This document shows, piece after piece, positions 7,063 to 13,793 of a stretch of DNA of 21,079 nt. Position 1 is the stretch's first letter. Each line of letters opens with the position of its first letter. Source of the stretch: a virus; the IMG/VR virus record IMGVR_UViG_3300017752_000216, positions 1 through 21,079 of that record; one strand, given 5' to 3'. The notes under the pieces are model-generated. The model saw nothing but the letters and a program-made list of their open reading frames with translations. It was not told where the DNA came from and did not search any database. Both the position numbers and the translations under genes were made by a program.

Positions 7063-7681
7063 GCATTTTTTCCTTCTTAATGCATGAAACTAAATGAGTT
7101 CTAGTTACATTTGAAAAGTTTGCAAAAGAATGTTCATTAGCACCTGTATTACATATGTATATACTGCCATCTGCCTTCAAATGATATGGATCTGAACCAA
7201 AAAACATAATATTATGTTTGTGTGTATGTATAGGAAGATGAATTCTACAAGCCGGTTCATCAACATGTGGTGGAGCTAGATGTAAGGGATGAGTTTTTAG
7301 AATACGTGTTCTGAAAACATGCATACCTGGAAAAGTGTCTTCTAAAAAATCAAACCACTCATGAAATAGTGCGCCGATTTCATTCTTCTTACTTCTATCT
7401 TGTAAGCCATCTAGTTTGGCACCCCACATGCTGGGATTTGTTGATCCGTTGAATGGTACTCCATCATATAGTTTATTGTTTTCATCGTTGTATTGTAATG
7501 AGATAGCTTGATATGTATCAGTGCCATCTTTCCAAGCATATTCATATGTATCTTCTACTTTTTGAATAAGCCCTTTATAAGTTTCAAGATTTATCTTTGA
7601 TTTAATTTTTACAATTCTAAAATCCATCGTAGGATTTTTAATTAAATCCTTTGCTTCATCCACTGTTACAATTGGTATCAT
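7046..7681 (-). CDS. Aspartyl/asparaginyl beta-hydroxylase-like oxygenase (4)
   Basis: A 211-aa protein. His139-Val-Asp141 follows two prolines (APPHVDEP), with CRIHLPIHTHKHN at 145-157 matching the R-x-H-x-P strand of AspH-type oxygenases. Gly-Ser-Ile-Tyr-Ile precedes His184, and Arg194 lies in a NVTRTHLV strand. All expected catalytic positions are therefore present. It is adjacent to copy 3 and related to it in layout, but the sequences have diverged well beyond a recent duplication. The ATG at 7681 overlaps the stop of the SDR gene as ATGA. It should act in the cytoplasm; no signal peptide is seen. Confidence 0.75.
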   Translation of the reverse strand: MIPIVTVDEAKDLIKNPTMDFRIVKIKSKINLETYKGLIQKVEDTYEYAWKDGTDTYQAISLQYNDENNKLYDGVPFNGSTNPSMWGAKLDGLQDRSKKNEIGALFHEWFDFLEDTFPGMHVFRTRILKTHPLHLAPPHVDEPACRIHLPIHTHKHNIMFFGSDPYHLKADGSIYICNTGANEHSFANFSNVTRTHLVSCIKKEKMHDLMG

Positions 7682-8301
7682 TTGTTACCCAACACAATCT
7701 CTTCTACAACCACATCTTTAGGTTGTTCTAAAATCCATCGCACCGCTTTGGTGCATGTTTCCATACTAATCAGCTTCATACCAGACTTTAACACTACACT
7801 CGAAACTTCATCACCTGGAGCATACATATTAGACATTACAATTCCAGGTGTGAGTGTAGATATTTTAACGGTTCTTTTGTTTCTATTTGTTTGAATATAT
7901 CTAATCCAATCAGCAAGAGCTTTCTTAGCTGCATAATAGTTATATTTGTCTGGACCCATATTTTGATAACCGCTTATCAATCTGCCATAACTGCCCATAT
8001 TAATGATGTGACCAACTAACATTTTATTGTAAAACTTTTCAAGTAAATCACCAGCCTGAATAAGATTTAAATTCATAGATTCGGCCATTTCAGAACTATA
8101 ACCACCGACATTATTGATGAAAACATTTGGATTATATTTTTTTACAAGATAGTTTCTAAAATCTGGGTCTGTCACATCACCATTTTCGGTCATGTCTCCA
8201 GTTCGAGCAACAGTAACTATATCATAGTCGTCTTGAAATTCACGTACAAAAGCGGCACCAATTCCTTGACTCGCTCCAGTGATTAACATCTGTTTACTCA
8301 T
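7678..8301 (-). CDS. Short-chain dehydrogenase/reductase (SDR)
   Basis: A 207-aa classical SDR. The nucleotide-binding TGASQGIG is at 8-15 and Asn-Asn-Val-Gly-Gly at 63-67 (the NNAG position). The catalytic Ser is probably at 104 in NMGSYG, and Tyr122-x-x-x-Lys126 lies in YNYYAAKKA. Pro-Gly at 152-153 precedes the substrate loop. It is slightly short for the family (about 250), with a trimmed C-terminal substrate region. It would oxidise or reduce an alcohol/ketone with NAD(P)(H). Start and stop overlap the neighbours by 8 and 4 nt, so it is co-translated with the PP-loop enzyme and oxygenase 4. A role in making a modified sugar or acyl group is inference. Confidence 0.88.
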   Translation of the reverse strand: MSKQMLITGASQGIGAAFVREFQDDYDIVTVARTGDMTENGDVTDPDFRNYLVKKYNPNVFINNVGGYSSEMAESMNLNLIQAGDLLEKFYNKMLVGHIINMGSYGRLISGYQNMGPDKYNYYAAKKALADWIRYIQTNRNKRTVKISTLTPGIVMSNMYAPGDEVSSVVLKSGMKLISMETCTKAVRWILEQPKDVVVEEIVLGNK

Positions 8302-9280
8302 TACGCAAATGCCTTACCAAATCATTATATTCCCATAGATATTCTTGTGAGTATATACCATATTTCTGAATCAAATGTTTTCTTAATTCTTTATCAACAT
8401 GGCCGAGTCTTTCAAATCCATCTCGCTTGGTTCTCTGTAAAATACCAGGAAAATGTTTCTCATATATCATTAACTTAGTGCTTGTGTTACTGAGCTTACC
8501 TTTATGTTCGCAGTTCGCAAGTTCTTTTGTAATATCTTCTTCTAAGAATGCTAACATAATTTCTGGTGTATACTGAAAAAATCCAGGAACACCAGTGATA
8601 TCATTGTCATAACAATACCTATACCAAGAATTAATTTTTTCTCTCTCATATAAGTACCAAGGCATGTGGTGATATTCATTGTAATCGTTTCTTGCTACAG
8701 ATCCGTCTTTAATATCATAGTATGCTTTGATTTGTTCATGAGCAATGTAACATTCACCCATACCCATGATTGGGTATCTATCTTTCAACTCATTGAGTAA
8801 CCAAATATGTGGTAACATTCTAGGCGTTATACAATTTGCCTTTGCTGCAAGAAGCATACCTTTATTTTTCAATACTTCTTCAATATTTACGCGATGTATC
8901 TTATATGGTACAACTTCGCGTTCGCAATACACAATAGCATGAGAAATATCATGCAGATTCAGGTGATCTTCAAAAACCATGATATGTACGTTTACGGGTA
9001 AACCTTGTTCCACAAAAGAACGTACCATCATCTCGCTTTCAGAACCACCACTAAACATGAGATCTGGTGTCTTATCAATCTTTAAACCATATTCATATAT
9101 TTTTCTAGCAACATCGTAACATTCTTCTTTAAATGAGTTTACTGGTCGAGATGTTGTACCAAAATCTACATGATAAGTGTCTGCACCGTTTTTTCTTTTA
9201 TTAAAAAACTCACCATTATAACCCCATTTAAAATGGTTGTTTTCTGTAAACTCATGCAGTAACATATAAGTCTTCTCCAT
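8294..9280 (-). CDS. PP-loop ATP-pyrophosphatase-like enzyme (asparagine-synthase-type domain)
   Basis: A 328-aa protein. Residues 73-90 contain LMFSGGSESEMM, matching the PP-loop (SGGxDS) of N-type ATP pyrophosphatases and adenine nucleotide alpha-hydrolases, with Glu in place of the usual Asp. A strand with HIMVFED follows at 99-105, and Met-Gly-Met-Gly-Glu-Cys near 172-177 is where asparagine-synthase-like domains have a G-x-G-(G/D)-(D/E) turn. There is no N-terminal Cys2 glutaminase domain, so if it makes an amide it would use free ammonia or another amine. The sulfotransferase-like gene upstream overlaps its start by 29 nt; a Met at 9265 is a possible alternative start. The product is unknown; adenylation of a carboxylate is the best-supported chemistry. 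Confidence 0.62.
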   Translation of the reverse strand: MEKTYMLLHEFTENNHFKWGYNGEFFNKRKNGADTYHVDFGTTSRPVNSFKEECYDVARKIYEYGLKIDKTPDLMFSGGSESEMMVRSFVEQGLPVNVHIMVFEDHLNLHDISHAIVYCEREVVPYKIHRVNIEEVLKNKGMLLAAKANCITPRMLPHIWLLNELKDRYPIMGMGECYIAHEQIKAYYDIKDGSVARNDYNEYHHMPWYLYEREKINSWYRYCYDNDITGVPGFFQYTPEIMLAFLEEDITKELANCEHKGKLSNTSTKLMIYEKHFPGILQRTKRDGFERLGHVDKELRKHLIQKYGIYSQEYLWEYNDLVRHLRNE

Positions 9281-10103
9281 CTAAATCATAGAATCCATTT
9301 GATTCTTTAACTAATTTTTCCATAAATTTCTTTGTCATTTCGAATGTACGATCGTAGTTTGTACATCTTTCTTTCAACACATCTATTTTGTTTTCGAAAA
9401 ACTTCGGTGTTTGTGATGCCCATTTATTTGTTGTATTAACCTCAACAGGTTTTACAGTCGATAACTCTTCACTTGTAATATACATTGTGTTCTTTGCTTC
9501 TAAAAATGTAAACATTAGGTTTTTGTACATATCAAGAAAGGCTTTTGTAAATCTAGGGTTAAGTGTAAACTCTTTGATTCCAGGTACATCGTCTTCATAA
9601 TAGTGATATACAGATGTTTCAGCTGCATAAAAGAAACTCAAGATTCCTTCAAACCATTTCTTTCTATAAGTCACTGCCCAAAAGTTTGGTTCAGCCAAAA
9701 GCTTTTGATAGTAGAATGGGTCTACAAGTTTAATAACTTCAAAGTCAACTGGAAAAACCTTCATGCATGATTGATCTGGTTCTTTCATCTGATTGATTCT
9801 ATCTTTATACTCTTGCATTCTATGAGTTATAACTTCTGGTGAATAGTTTCTTGGCCACGTATATTCTTGCGGTATATCAATGAAACCTGTTGGTGCATTA
9901 ATAACTTCACCATCTACAACATCATATACTCCAGGCACGATACGGAAAGCTTCATCAGCATACTTCAATGCCTTAAATTTAATTTGTCGTTTGTATAATT
10001 CACGCAGTAAAAATGTACTACCAGATCTTGGTATACCAGTGACGTGACAGGTTCTTCCTTCTGCTTTCTTTATAATAGACTCAATCATCTTGTAACGGTA
10101 CAT
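9252..10103 (-). CDS. Sulfotransferase-like P-loop protein
   Basis: A 283-aa protein. Near the N-terminus, TGIPRSGSTFLL (about 22-33) matches the 5'-phosphosulfate-binding loop of PAPS-dependent sulfotransferases, PRSGTT-like. A later segment with Tyr-Arg147 and Ser156 (VTYRKKWFEGILSFF) could supply the Arg...Ser 3'-phosphate contacts. The C-terminal half is alpha-rich. The longest frame opens with a TTG at 10115; I prefer the ATG at 10103. A third choice is the ATG at 10088, which would overlap the upstream stop by only 8 nt. It lies between a GNAT-like gene and the PP-loop gene. The acceptor could be a glycan or a Tyr side chain; neither can be read from the sequence. Confidence 0.68.
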   Translation of the reverse strand: MYRYKMIESIIKKAEGRTCHVTGIPRSGSTFLLRELYKRQIKFKALKYADEAFRIVPGVYDVVDGEVINAPTGFIDIPQEYTWPRNYSPEVITHRMQEYKDRINQMKEPDQSCMKVFPVDFEVIKLVDPFYYQKLLAEPNFWAVTYRKKWFEGILSFFYAAETSVYHYYEDDVPGIKEFTLNPRFTKAFLDMYKNLMFTFLEAKNTMYITSEELSTVKPVEVNTTNKWASQTPKFFENKIDVLKERCTNYDRTFEMTKKFMEKLVKESNGFYDLDGEDLYVTA

Positions 10104-10770
10104 AGTCGATGTCAATCAACCCCTTCTTTTTAAAATATTCATGCCTAAATTCAGGTTTTAATTTAGCACATCTGATGTACATAGGAACTGCATGCTTTCT
10201 ATATCCTAACATGGCATTTTCAGCCGGGTACACAGAAGATTCACCAGCAGGAATAATGTTTTCGGTAAAGAAATGATATCTGTGAGCCGTTCGAGAATAC
10301 TTCTGTAACCTTTGCCATCTGTAATCAAAACCCTTATTTGTAGCTACTCCAAACCATTGAAGATAACCATGGTCTTCAGACTCTTCGACCATTGAATCAA
10401 AGGCTTCACCAAATATTTTTGATAAGTCATATAAGAATCTTCTATTGCCAATTTTTTTAGTGGGTCTTGTAAAAAAGTTACAGATTACCCAACTCGCCAA
10501 TCTTCGAGTGTAAAACTTTTGAGACCAAAATGATATGAGTTCATCATCATCAAATAGTCCAACTGTTCTACCCATATTATCTTCTGTGGGTAAACCATCA
10601 TCACCCCATTCAAAGTTTAAACATTCCAATACTTTTTGGCTTAACTGCTCTGTGTTAGAATGTTCCGCAGCATTCAAACCTTTGCCGCGTTCGAATTGTT
10701 TTAATCTTTCTTCAATTACATTTGTAATATCATCGTAATCGTCGAGTGTTAAATATCTGTACGTTTGCAT
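10081..10770 (-). CDS. GNAT-like acyltransferase (ENIIPAG pair, member 1)
   Basis: A 229-aa protein with the strand-helix order of GNAT N-acyltransferases: an N-terminal helix, then VGLFDDDELISFWSQKF (70-86), the strand ASWVICNFFTRP (92-103), and a long helix FLYDLSKIFGEAFDSMV (112-128). A strand with LQWFGVAT follows. The C-terminal Glu-Asn-Ile-Ile-Pro-Ala-Gly at 170-176, then Ser-Ser...Glu-Asn...Leu-Gly, is shared with the upstream gene product at 149-154 and beyond, so the two are paralogues. The usual Q/R-x-x-G-x-G/A acetyl-CoA loop is not clear. The two genes overlap by 22 nt. Acyl donor and acceptor are unknown. Confidence 0.55.
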   Translation of the reverse strand: MQTYRYLTLDDYDDITNVIEERLKQFERGKGLNAAEHSNTEQLSQKVLECLNFEWGDDGLPTEDNMGRTVGLFDDDELISFWSQKFYTRRLASWVICNFFTRPTKKIGNRRFLYDLSKIFGEAFDSMVEESEDHGYLQWFGVATNKGFDYRWQRLQKYSRTAHRYHFFTENIIPAGESSVYPAENAMLGYRKHAVPMYIRCAKLKPEFRHEYFKKKGLIDIDYVPLQDD

Positions 10771-11318
10771 TTCAATTTTGCCGATTTAATAGCTAAATCC
10801 ACCTCATAGGTCTTATTACCTAGAAGTGTATTTTCATAGTCAAACTTTGACCGTTTTCCCGCTGGTATGATATTTTCTATGTAGATATTATAATTCATAC
10901 CAAATGCTTTAGAACTATTATACCACGTTTCTTCTCTTTTATTCCAACCCTTTAACACTGTATACCAATAGAATTCATTGTATCCAAGGCTTTCTGCATA
11001 TTCAATAGCCATATCGAAACATTGTGCAATGCCATTATCTACTTTATAGATTTTATTGAAGTTAGGCCTCACAATCATATTGGAAATATATCCAGTTGGT
11101 GTTTGTTGAGATAACTTTTGACATATTACCATATGTAATGTATCGCTATCAAAGAGTCCATAAGCGTTGTTGTATTTGTTTTGAGCATAAAGATATTGTT
11201 CGGTAAAATGTTTAAACTGTTCTTCAATGGCTTGTGGTCCTAAAGATTGAGAAAATCTATCAAGGAACAAGTCACGCAGCTTATCTTTATCGTCAAGTTT
11301 CAGTACACGCGTGTTCAT
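10749..11318 (-). CDS. GNAT-like acyltransferase (ENIIPAG pair, member 2)
   Basis: A 189-aa protein, first gene of the seven-gene leftward unit. It has AYGLFDSDTLHMVICQKL at 52-69, a strand YISNMIVRPNF at 77-87, a helix QCFDMAIEYAESLGY at 99-113 and the strand EFYWYTVL. The tail Glu-Asn-Ile-Ile-Pro-Ala-Gly-Lys-Arg-Ser starts at about 148 and runs into Glu-Asn-Thr-Leu-Leu-Gly-Asn-Lys, shared with its neighbour. It is shorter than that neighbour at the N-terminus. A perfect late box on the - strand at 11342-11335 predicts an 11-nt leader containing a purine-rich GAGAGA. The GNAT assignment rests on secondary-structure order and one shared motif, so it is tentative. Confidence 0.55.
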   Translation of the reverse strand: MNTRVLKLDDKDKLRDLFLDRFSQSLGPQAIEEQFKHFTEQYLYAQNKYNNAYGLFDSDTLHMVICQKLSQQTPTGYISNMIVRPNFNKIYKVDNGIAQCFDMAIEYAESLGYNEFYWYTVLKGWNKREETWYNSSKAFGMNYNIYIENIIPAGKRSKFDYENTLLGNKTYEVDLAIKSAKLKCKRTDI

Positions 11319-11334
11319 AATATCTCTCTAGAAA

Positions 11335-11342
11335 TATTTATA
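11335..11342 (-). promoter_or_regulatory. Late promoter box TATAAATA (leftward), overlapping an opposite box
   Basis: The + strand reads TATTTATA here. The box shares 11339-11342 with the rightward TATAAATA, together forming TATTTATAAATA. The predicted start is near 11329, with an 11-nt leader to the ATG at 11318. It would serve the leftward unit 11318-6349. Confidence 0.65.
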
Positions 11343-11346
11343 AATA
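11339..11346 (+). promoter_or_regulatory. Late promoter box TATAAATA (rightward) for the desaturase
   Basis: A perfect octamer followed by CTAC and the ATG at 11351, again with a 4-nt spacer. No Shine-Dalgarno sequence is present, so the desaturase mRNA is predicted to be leaderless. It overlaps the leftward box by 4 bases. Confidence 0.68.
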
Positions 11347-11350
11347 CTAC

Positions 11351-12121
11351 ATGAAGAATTACATGCGACCAAAATCCGAATGGTTTCCGTATCAACATTT
11401 GTTTTTACTTGGAACCTTAATCTATGCCCTTACTCTGCCAGTATCTGGTTGGTATTGGGTTTTATCATTTACAATGTGGTATTTCATTATCACGTTTGGT
11501 ATTAATTTTACATTCCACAGATTGTTAAGCCATAAATCATTTCAAACTTATAAACCAATCGAATGGATAGGTACATTTCTTGGTACCATAGCTAATACTG
11601 GTTCAGGACTAGCATGGGTTATGATGCACAGACAACACCATCACTATACCGATGTGAAATATGATCCACATTCTCCACACGAGTATGGTTGGAGAGTTTT
11701 ATTTTCTTTATACAATGATGATTTATATATCGAAAAACCAAGTGCAGCACTCATGTATACGAGACACATGTTACGTGATAAATTTCACGTGTTTATGCAT
11801 GACTATTACCATGGAATCATTCTTGGTTATTGGCTTACATTATATTTGATTGGTGGTTTGAATCTTGTAATATTTGGTGGTACAGTTCCAGCAATCTTGT
11901 CAGTGATATCTACTAACCTAAGCAATTATTTTAATCACAAAAGTGGTTATATTACTTACGATATTCCAGATAAAAGCCGTAACACACCATTCATGTTACC
12001 AATTGCATTAGGTGAGAACTGGCATAACAATCATCATCATGATCCGAGTAATCCATTTCCTGGTGAGAAGTGGTGGGAGATTGACCCAGTTAAACCATTA
12101 GTTATGTTGTTTAGAAAATAG
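11351..12121 (+). CDS. Membrane fatty-acid desaturase
   Basis: A 256-aa membrane di-iron desaturase. The three His clusters are FHRLLSH at 55-61, HRQHHH at 93-98 and GENWHNNHHH at 221-230, plus Asn-His-Lys at 195-197. This is the arrangement of acyl-CoA or acyl-lipid delta-9-type desaturases. Hydrophobic segments lie at about 17-30, 34-52, 74-92, 153-175 and 178-190. The length is close to that of short bacterial desaturases, so it is probably intact. It would introduce a double bond into host membrane acyl chains. It is a single-gene rightward unit with a perfect late box 4 nt before the ATG, and its 3' end overlaps the convergent oxygenase gene by 11 nt. An electron donor is not encoded in this window. 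Confidence 0.9.
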   Translation: MKNYMRPKSEWFPYQHLFLLGTLIYALTLPVSGWYWVLSFTMWYFIITFGINFTFHRLLSHKSFQTYKPIEWIGTFLGTIANTGSGLAWVMMHRQHHHYTDVKYDPHSPHEYGWRVLFSLYNDDLYIEKPSAALMYTRHMLRDKFHVFMHDYYHGIILGYWLTLYLIGGLNLVIFGGTVPAILSVISTNLSNYFNHKSGYITYDIPDKSRNTPFMLPIALGENWHNNHHHDPSNPFPGEKWWEIDPVKPLVMLFRK

Positions 12122-12839
12122 CCTTTGACATATCGAGAATATCTCTATATTGTTCTTCTAGCTTACCAAATATTCTAAGCTGAACACGTATGCCATCGGT
12201 TTTAGTTACACAGTGGTGATATGCATCATTGAAATGCCACATATCAAATAGACTTTCATCAATAATCTTTTCACCTTTATCTGTTTGTACCCACAAATTA
12301 CCACCACCAGGTGTGATATTCAAAGTGATAGATCCATTGCCTTGAGAATAATATTCCTGATTCATTATCTTACCGCTATCTCTATGAATCACACCTACAG
12401 TATTATCCATTAATGTAATTACGCGTGTTGCTGTGATGTGTTCAAATGGTAATCTATCTAGCACTGAACGTGTATATGGTATATCGAGATCTTTACGCCA
12501 TTTCCAAGGTTCTTGATGACTTACCCAAAGTGGTATAGTTCTATCTTCATCCCAACTTTGTTCTTTCGATCTTTCATTACAATACGTAAGATTCATCATG
12601 TGAAATGTATCTTCACCTTCAATAAGATTACCATCTTCATTGTAATGGCTCACATTTGCTGTTTCGTCAAACCGCTCATGTGTAAAGGTTGTTGGTGATT
12701 TATATTGTGATTGACCATCTACAAAGGTAGTGGTTGCTAAAACACTTTTAGAGCGCCAAGCATTTGCCATTAATTCCTGAAAGATCTTAGACTTATCGAA
12801 CTGAATAGGTTCTTTTATTGGTGCAAATACAGGTATCAT
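12111..12839 (-). CDS. Aspartyl/asparaginyl beta-hydroxylase-like oxygenase (5)
   Basis: A 242-aa protein. His152-Arg-Asp154 in GVIHRDSGK supplies the HxD motif. A Ser-Ile-Thr-Leu-Asn-Ile strand with Pro-Gly-Gly-Gly follows at 170-180. His208 (or 209) in FNDAYHHCV and Arg218 (or 222) in GIRVQLRIF complete the set. The N-terminal half (1-130) is specific to this copy and has many Trp and Asp residues. The start forms an ATGA overlap with the stop of the upstream GNAT-like gene, and a CATAAATA box lies 31 nt upstream inside that gene. Hydroxylation of a peptide or lipid substrate is the family chemistry; the actual target is unknown. Confidence 0.7.
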   Translation of the reverse strand: MIPVFAPIKEPIQFDKSKIFQELMANAWRSKSVLATTTFVDGQSQYKSPTTFTHERFDETANVSHYNEDGNLIEGEDTFHMMNLTYCNERSKEQSWDEDRTIPLWVSHQEPWKWRKDLDIPYTRSVLDRLPFEHITATRVITLMDNTVGVIHRDSGKIMNQEYYSQGNGSITLNITPGGGNLWVQTDKGEKIIDESLFDMWHFNDAYHHCVTKTDGIRVQLRIFGKLEEQYRDILDMSKAIF

Positions 12840-13399
12840 AGTTTCTTTATAGCAACATATTGATCGGTACTATTTATGTTCATCATAGCTTCGGCAAATT
12901 CTAAACCTTTATATACTTCAGAATTTTTGATTCCAAAACCTGTACCTTTGCCTTCATTAATTCTTTTAAGAAACCTAAAAAGCCTATCATTGTAATTGTT
13001 GAAGGTCATCCAGGCTTCTTCATAACCATTTTCTTTAGCCCATTCAAATTGTTTAGGAAAGATATGATTACCATGTACCCACTTTGTTCTATGTTCAGGT
13101 GCAGTCCATGTCCTTGCACCAACAAGAGCAATAGTTTCATACAGCTTATATGCACCAGATACACCAGCCAAATTGTCACTATCATCATATGCTAATGAAA
13201 GTATGCCTTTACCCTCATCATATACATTTCTTTCAAATATCTGCGTAAAAAGAGTGGGTGGAGCATCATCCCAGTACATATTTACATGAGCTGGTAATCT
13301 ATGGTCTTGAGATGCTTTAACACAGAAATTTTTCAGGTCAACTAGGAATTCAGGGTATTTTAAAAGATATTCCCGTGTGACATTGATGACAGTATACAT
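12836..13399 (-). CDS. GNAT-like N-acyltransferase
   Basis: A 187-aa protein with a recognisable GNAT core: LSLAYDDSDNLAGVSGAYKL at 67-86 for strands 2-3, then RTWTAPEHRTKWVHGNHIF at 96-114 covering strand 4 and the acetyl-CoA loop region. A helix and the strand EEAWMTFNNYNDRLFRFLKR at 127-146 follow, where the N-x-x-x-x-x-F pattern is typical. The acetyl-CoA loop is not canonical. It is first in the leftward unit 13399-12111 and faces the terminase genes across 34 bp. It is not obviously a close relative of the ENIIPAG pair. The substrate is unknown. Confidence 0.6.
   Translation of the reverse strand: MYTVINVTREYLLKYPEFLVDLKNFCVKASQDHRLPAHVNMYWDDAPPTLFTQIFERNVYDEGKGILSLAYDDSDNLAGVSGAYKLYETIALVGARTWTAPEHRTKWVHGNHIFPKQFEWAKENGYEEAWMTFNNYNDRLFRFLKRINEGKGTGFGIKNSEVYKGLEFAEAMMNINSTDQYVAIKKL
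12871..12878 (-). promoter_or_regulatory. Possible late promoter box CATAAATA
   Basis: The + strand reads TATTTATG inside the 3' end of the GNAT-like gene. With T4 geometry the start would fall near 12865, 26 nt before the oxygenase ATG at 12839. In sequence this AT-rich the motif can occur by chance, so support is weak. Confidence 0.35.
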
Positions 13400-13403
13400 A
13401 AGC

Positions 13404-13411
13404 TAGTTATA
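13404..13411 (-). promoter_or_regulatory. Degenerate late promoter box TATAACTA
   Basis: One mismatch to TATAAATA on the - strand, followed by GCTT and the ATG at 13399. The 4-nt spacer equals that of the five rightward leaderless-type sites. It is the only candidate promoter for the leftward unit 13399-12111. Confidence 0.38.
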
Positions 13412-13421
13412 CCACTCCGGA

Positions 13422-13429
13422 GATAAATA
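13422..13429 (+). promoter_or_regulatory. Late promoter box GATAAATA for the terminase genes
   Basis: NATAAATA followed by ATTC and the ATG at 13434. GGAG at 13419-13422 overlaps the box and could act as a distant Shine-Dalgarno on read-through RNA, but would be absent from an mRNA starting at this promoter. Confidence 0.6.
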
Positions 13430-13433
13430 ATTC

Positions 13434-13793
13434 ATGAAGACTGAAGATGATATAAAAAATGAAGTTGCAACGGTTACTGGTGATGTAACCAAGGTATTGC
13501 AGCATAGGTCAGATGATTACGAGTATGGCAGAGAAGTTCTATACGCAGCGTCGGAGAAACTTCAAGACATACTTGATAGCGCAGTTCAACTCGCGCAGGA
13601 GTCAGAGCACCCGCGGGCCATTGAAGTTGCGTCTAACACTGCCCAGACACTTGGTAATATTGCTGGACAAATTATGGACCATCACTTAAAAGTAGAGAAG
13701 CTTAACGGCAAGATCGAAAAACAAGTGACAAATAATAATTTGAATGTGAAGATGAATACTAAGGACTTGTTAGAACTTCTAGGCAAAGAGTAA
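13434..13793 (+). CDS. 16: Terminase small subunit, T4 gp16-like
   Basis: A 119-aa, mostly helical protein, shorter than T4 gp16 (164 aa). The segment Asp-Asp-Tyr-Glu-Tyr-Gly-Arg (27-33), the helix with Leu-Gln-Asp-Ile-Leu-Asp, and Ser-Glu-His-Pro-Arg-Ala-Ile-Glu-Val at 57-65 are typical of the gp16 family in marine T4-like phages. The coiled-coil helices that form the recognition ring follow. It binds the genome end and regulates the large-subunit ATPase and nuclease during packaging. Its TAA overlaps the ATG of the large terminase gene (TAATG), which confirms the pairing. A NATAAATA late box lies 4 nt before the start. Confidence 0.87.
   Translation: MKTEDDIKNEVATVTGDVTKVLQHRSDDYEYGREVLYAASEKLQDILDSAVQLAQESEHPRAIEVASNTAQTLGNIAGQIMDHHLKVEKLNGKIEKQVTNNNLNVKMNTKDLLELLGKE

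Larger units (their letters stand above)
1829..13399. other. Accessory island of glycan, lipid and amino-acid modification enzymes between structural genes
   Basis: This block of mostly leftward genes interrupts the rightward virion genes. It encodes three glycosyltransferases, one methyltransferase, five Fe/2OG hydroxylase-like proteins, an SDR, a PP-loop enzyme, a sulfotransferase-like protein, three GNAT-like proteins, a desaturase and one unknown. It has three leftward and two rightward transcription units, each with a late-type box at or near its first gene. No integrase, transposase, flanking repeat or tRNA was seen, so its history of acquisition is not visible in the sequence. Confidence 0.75.
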
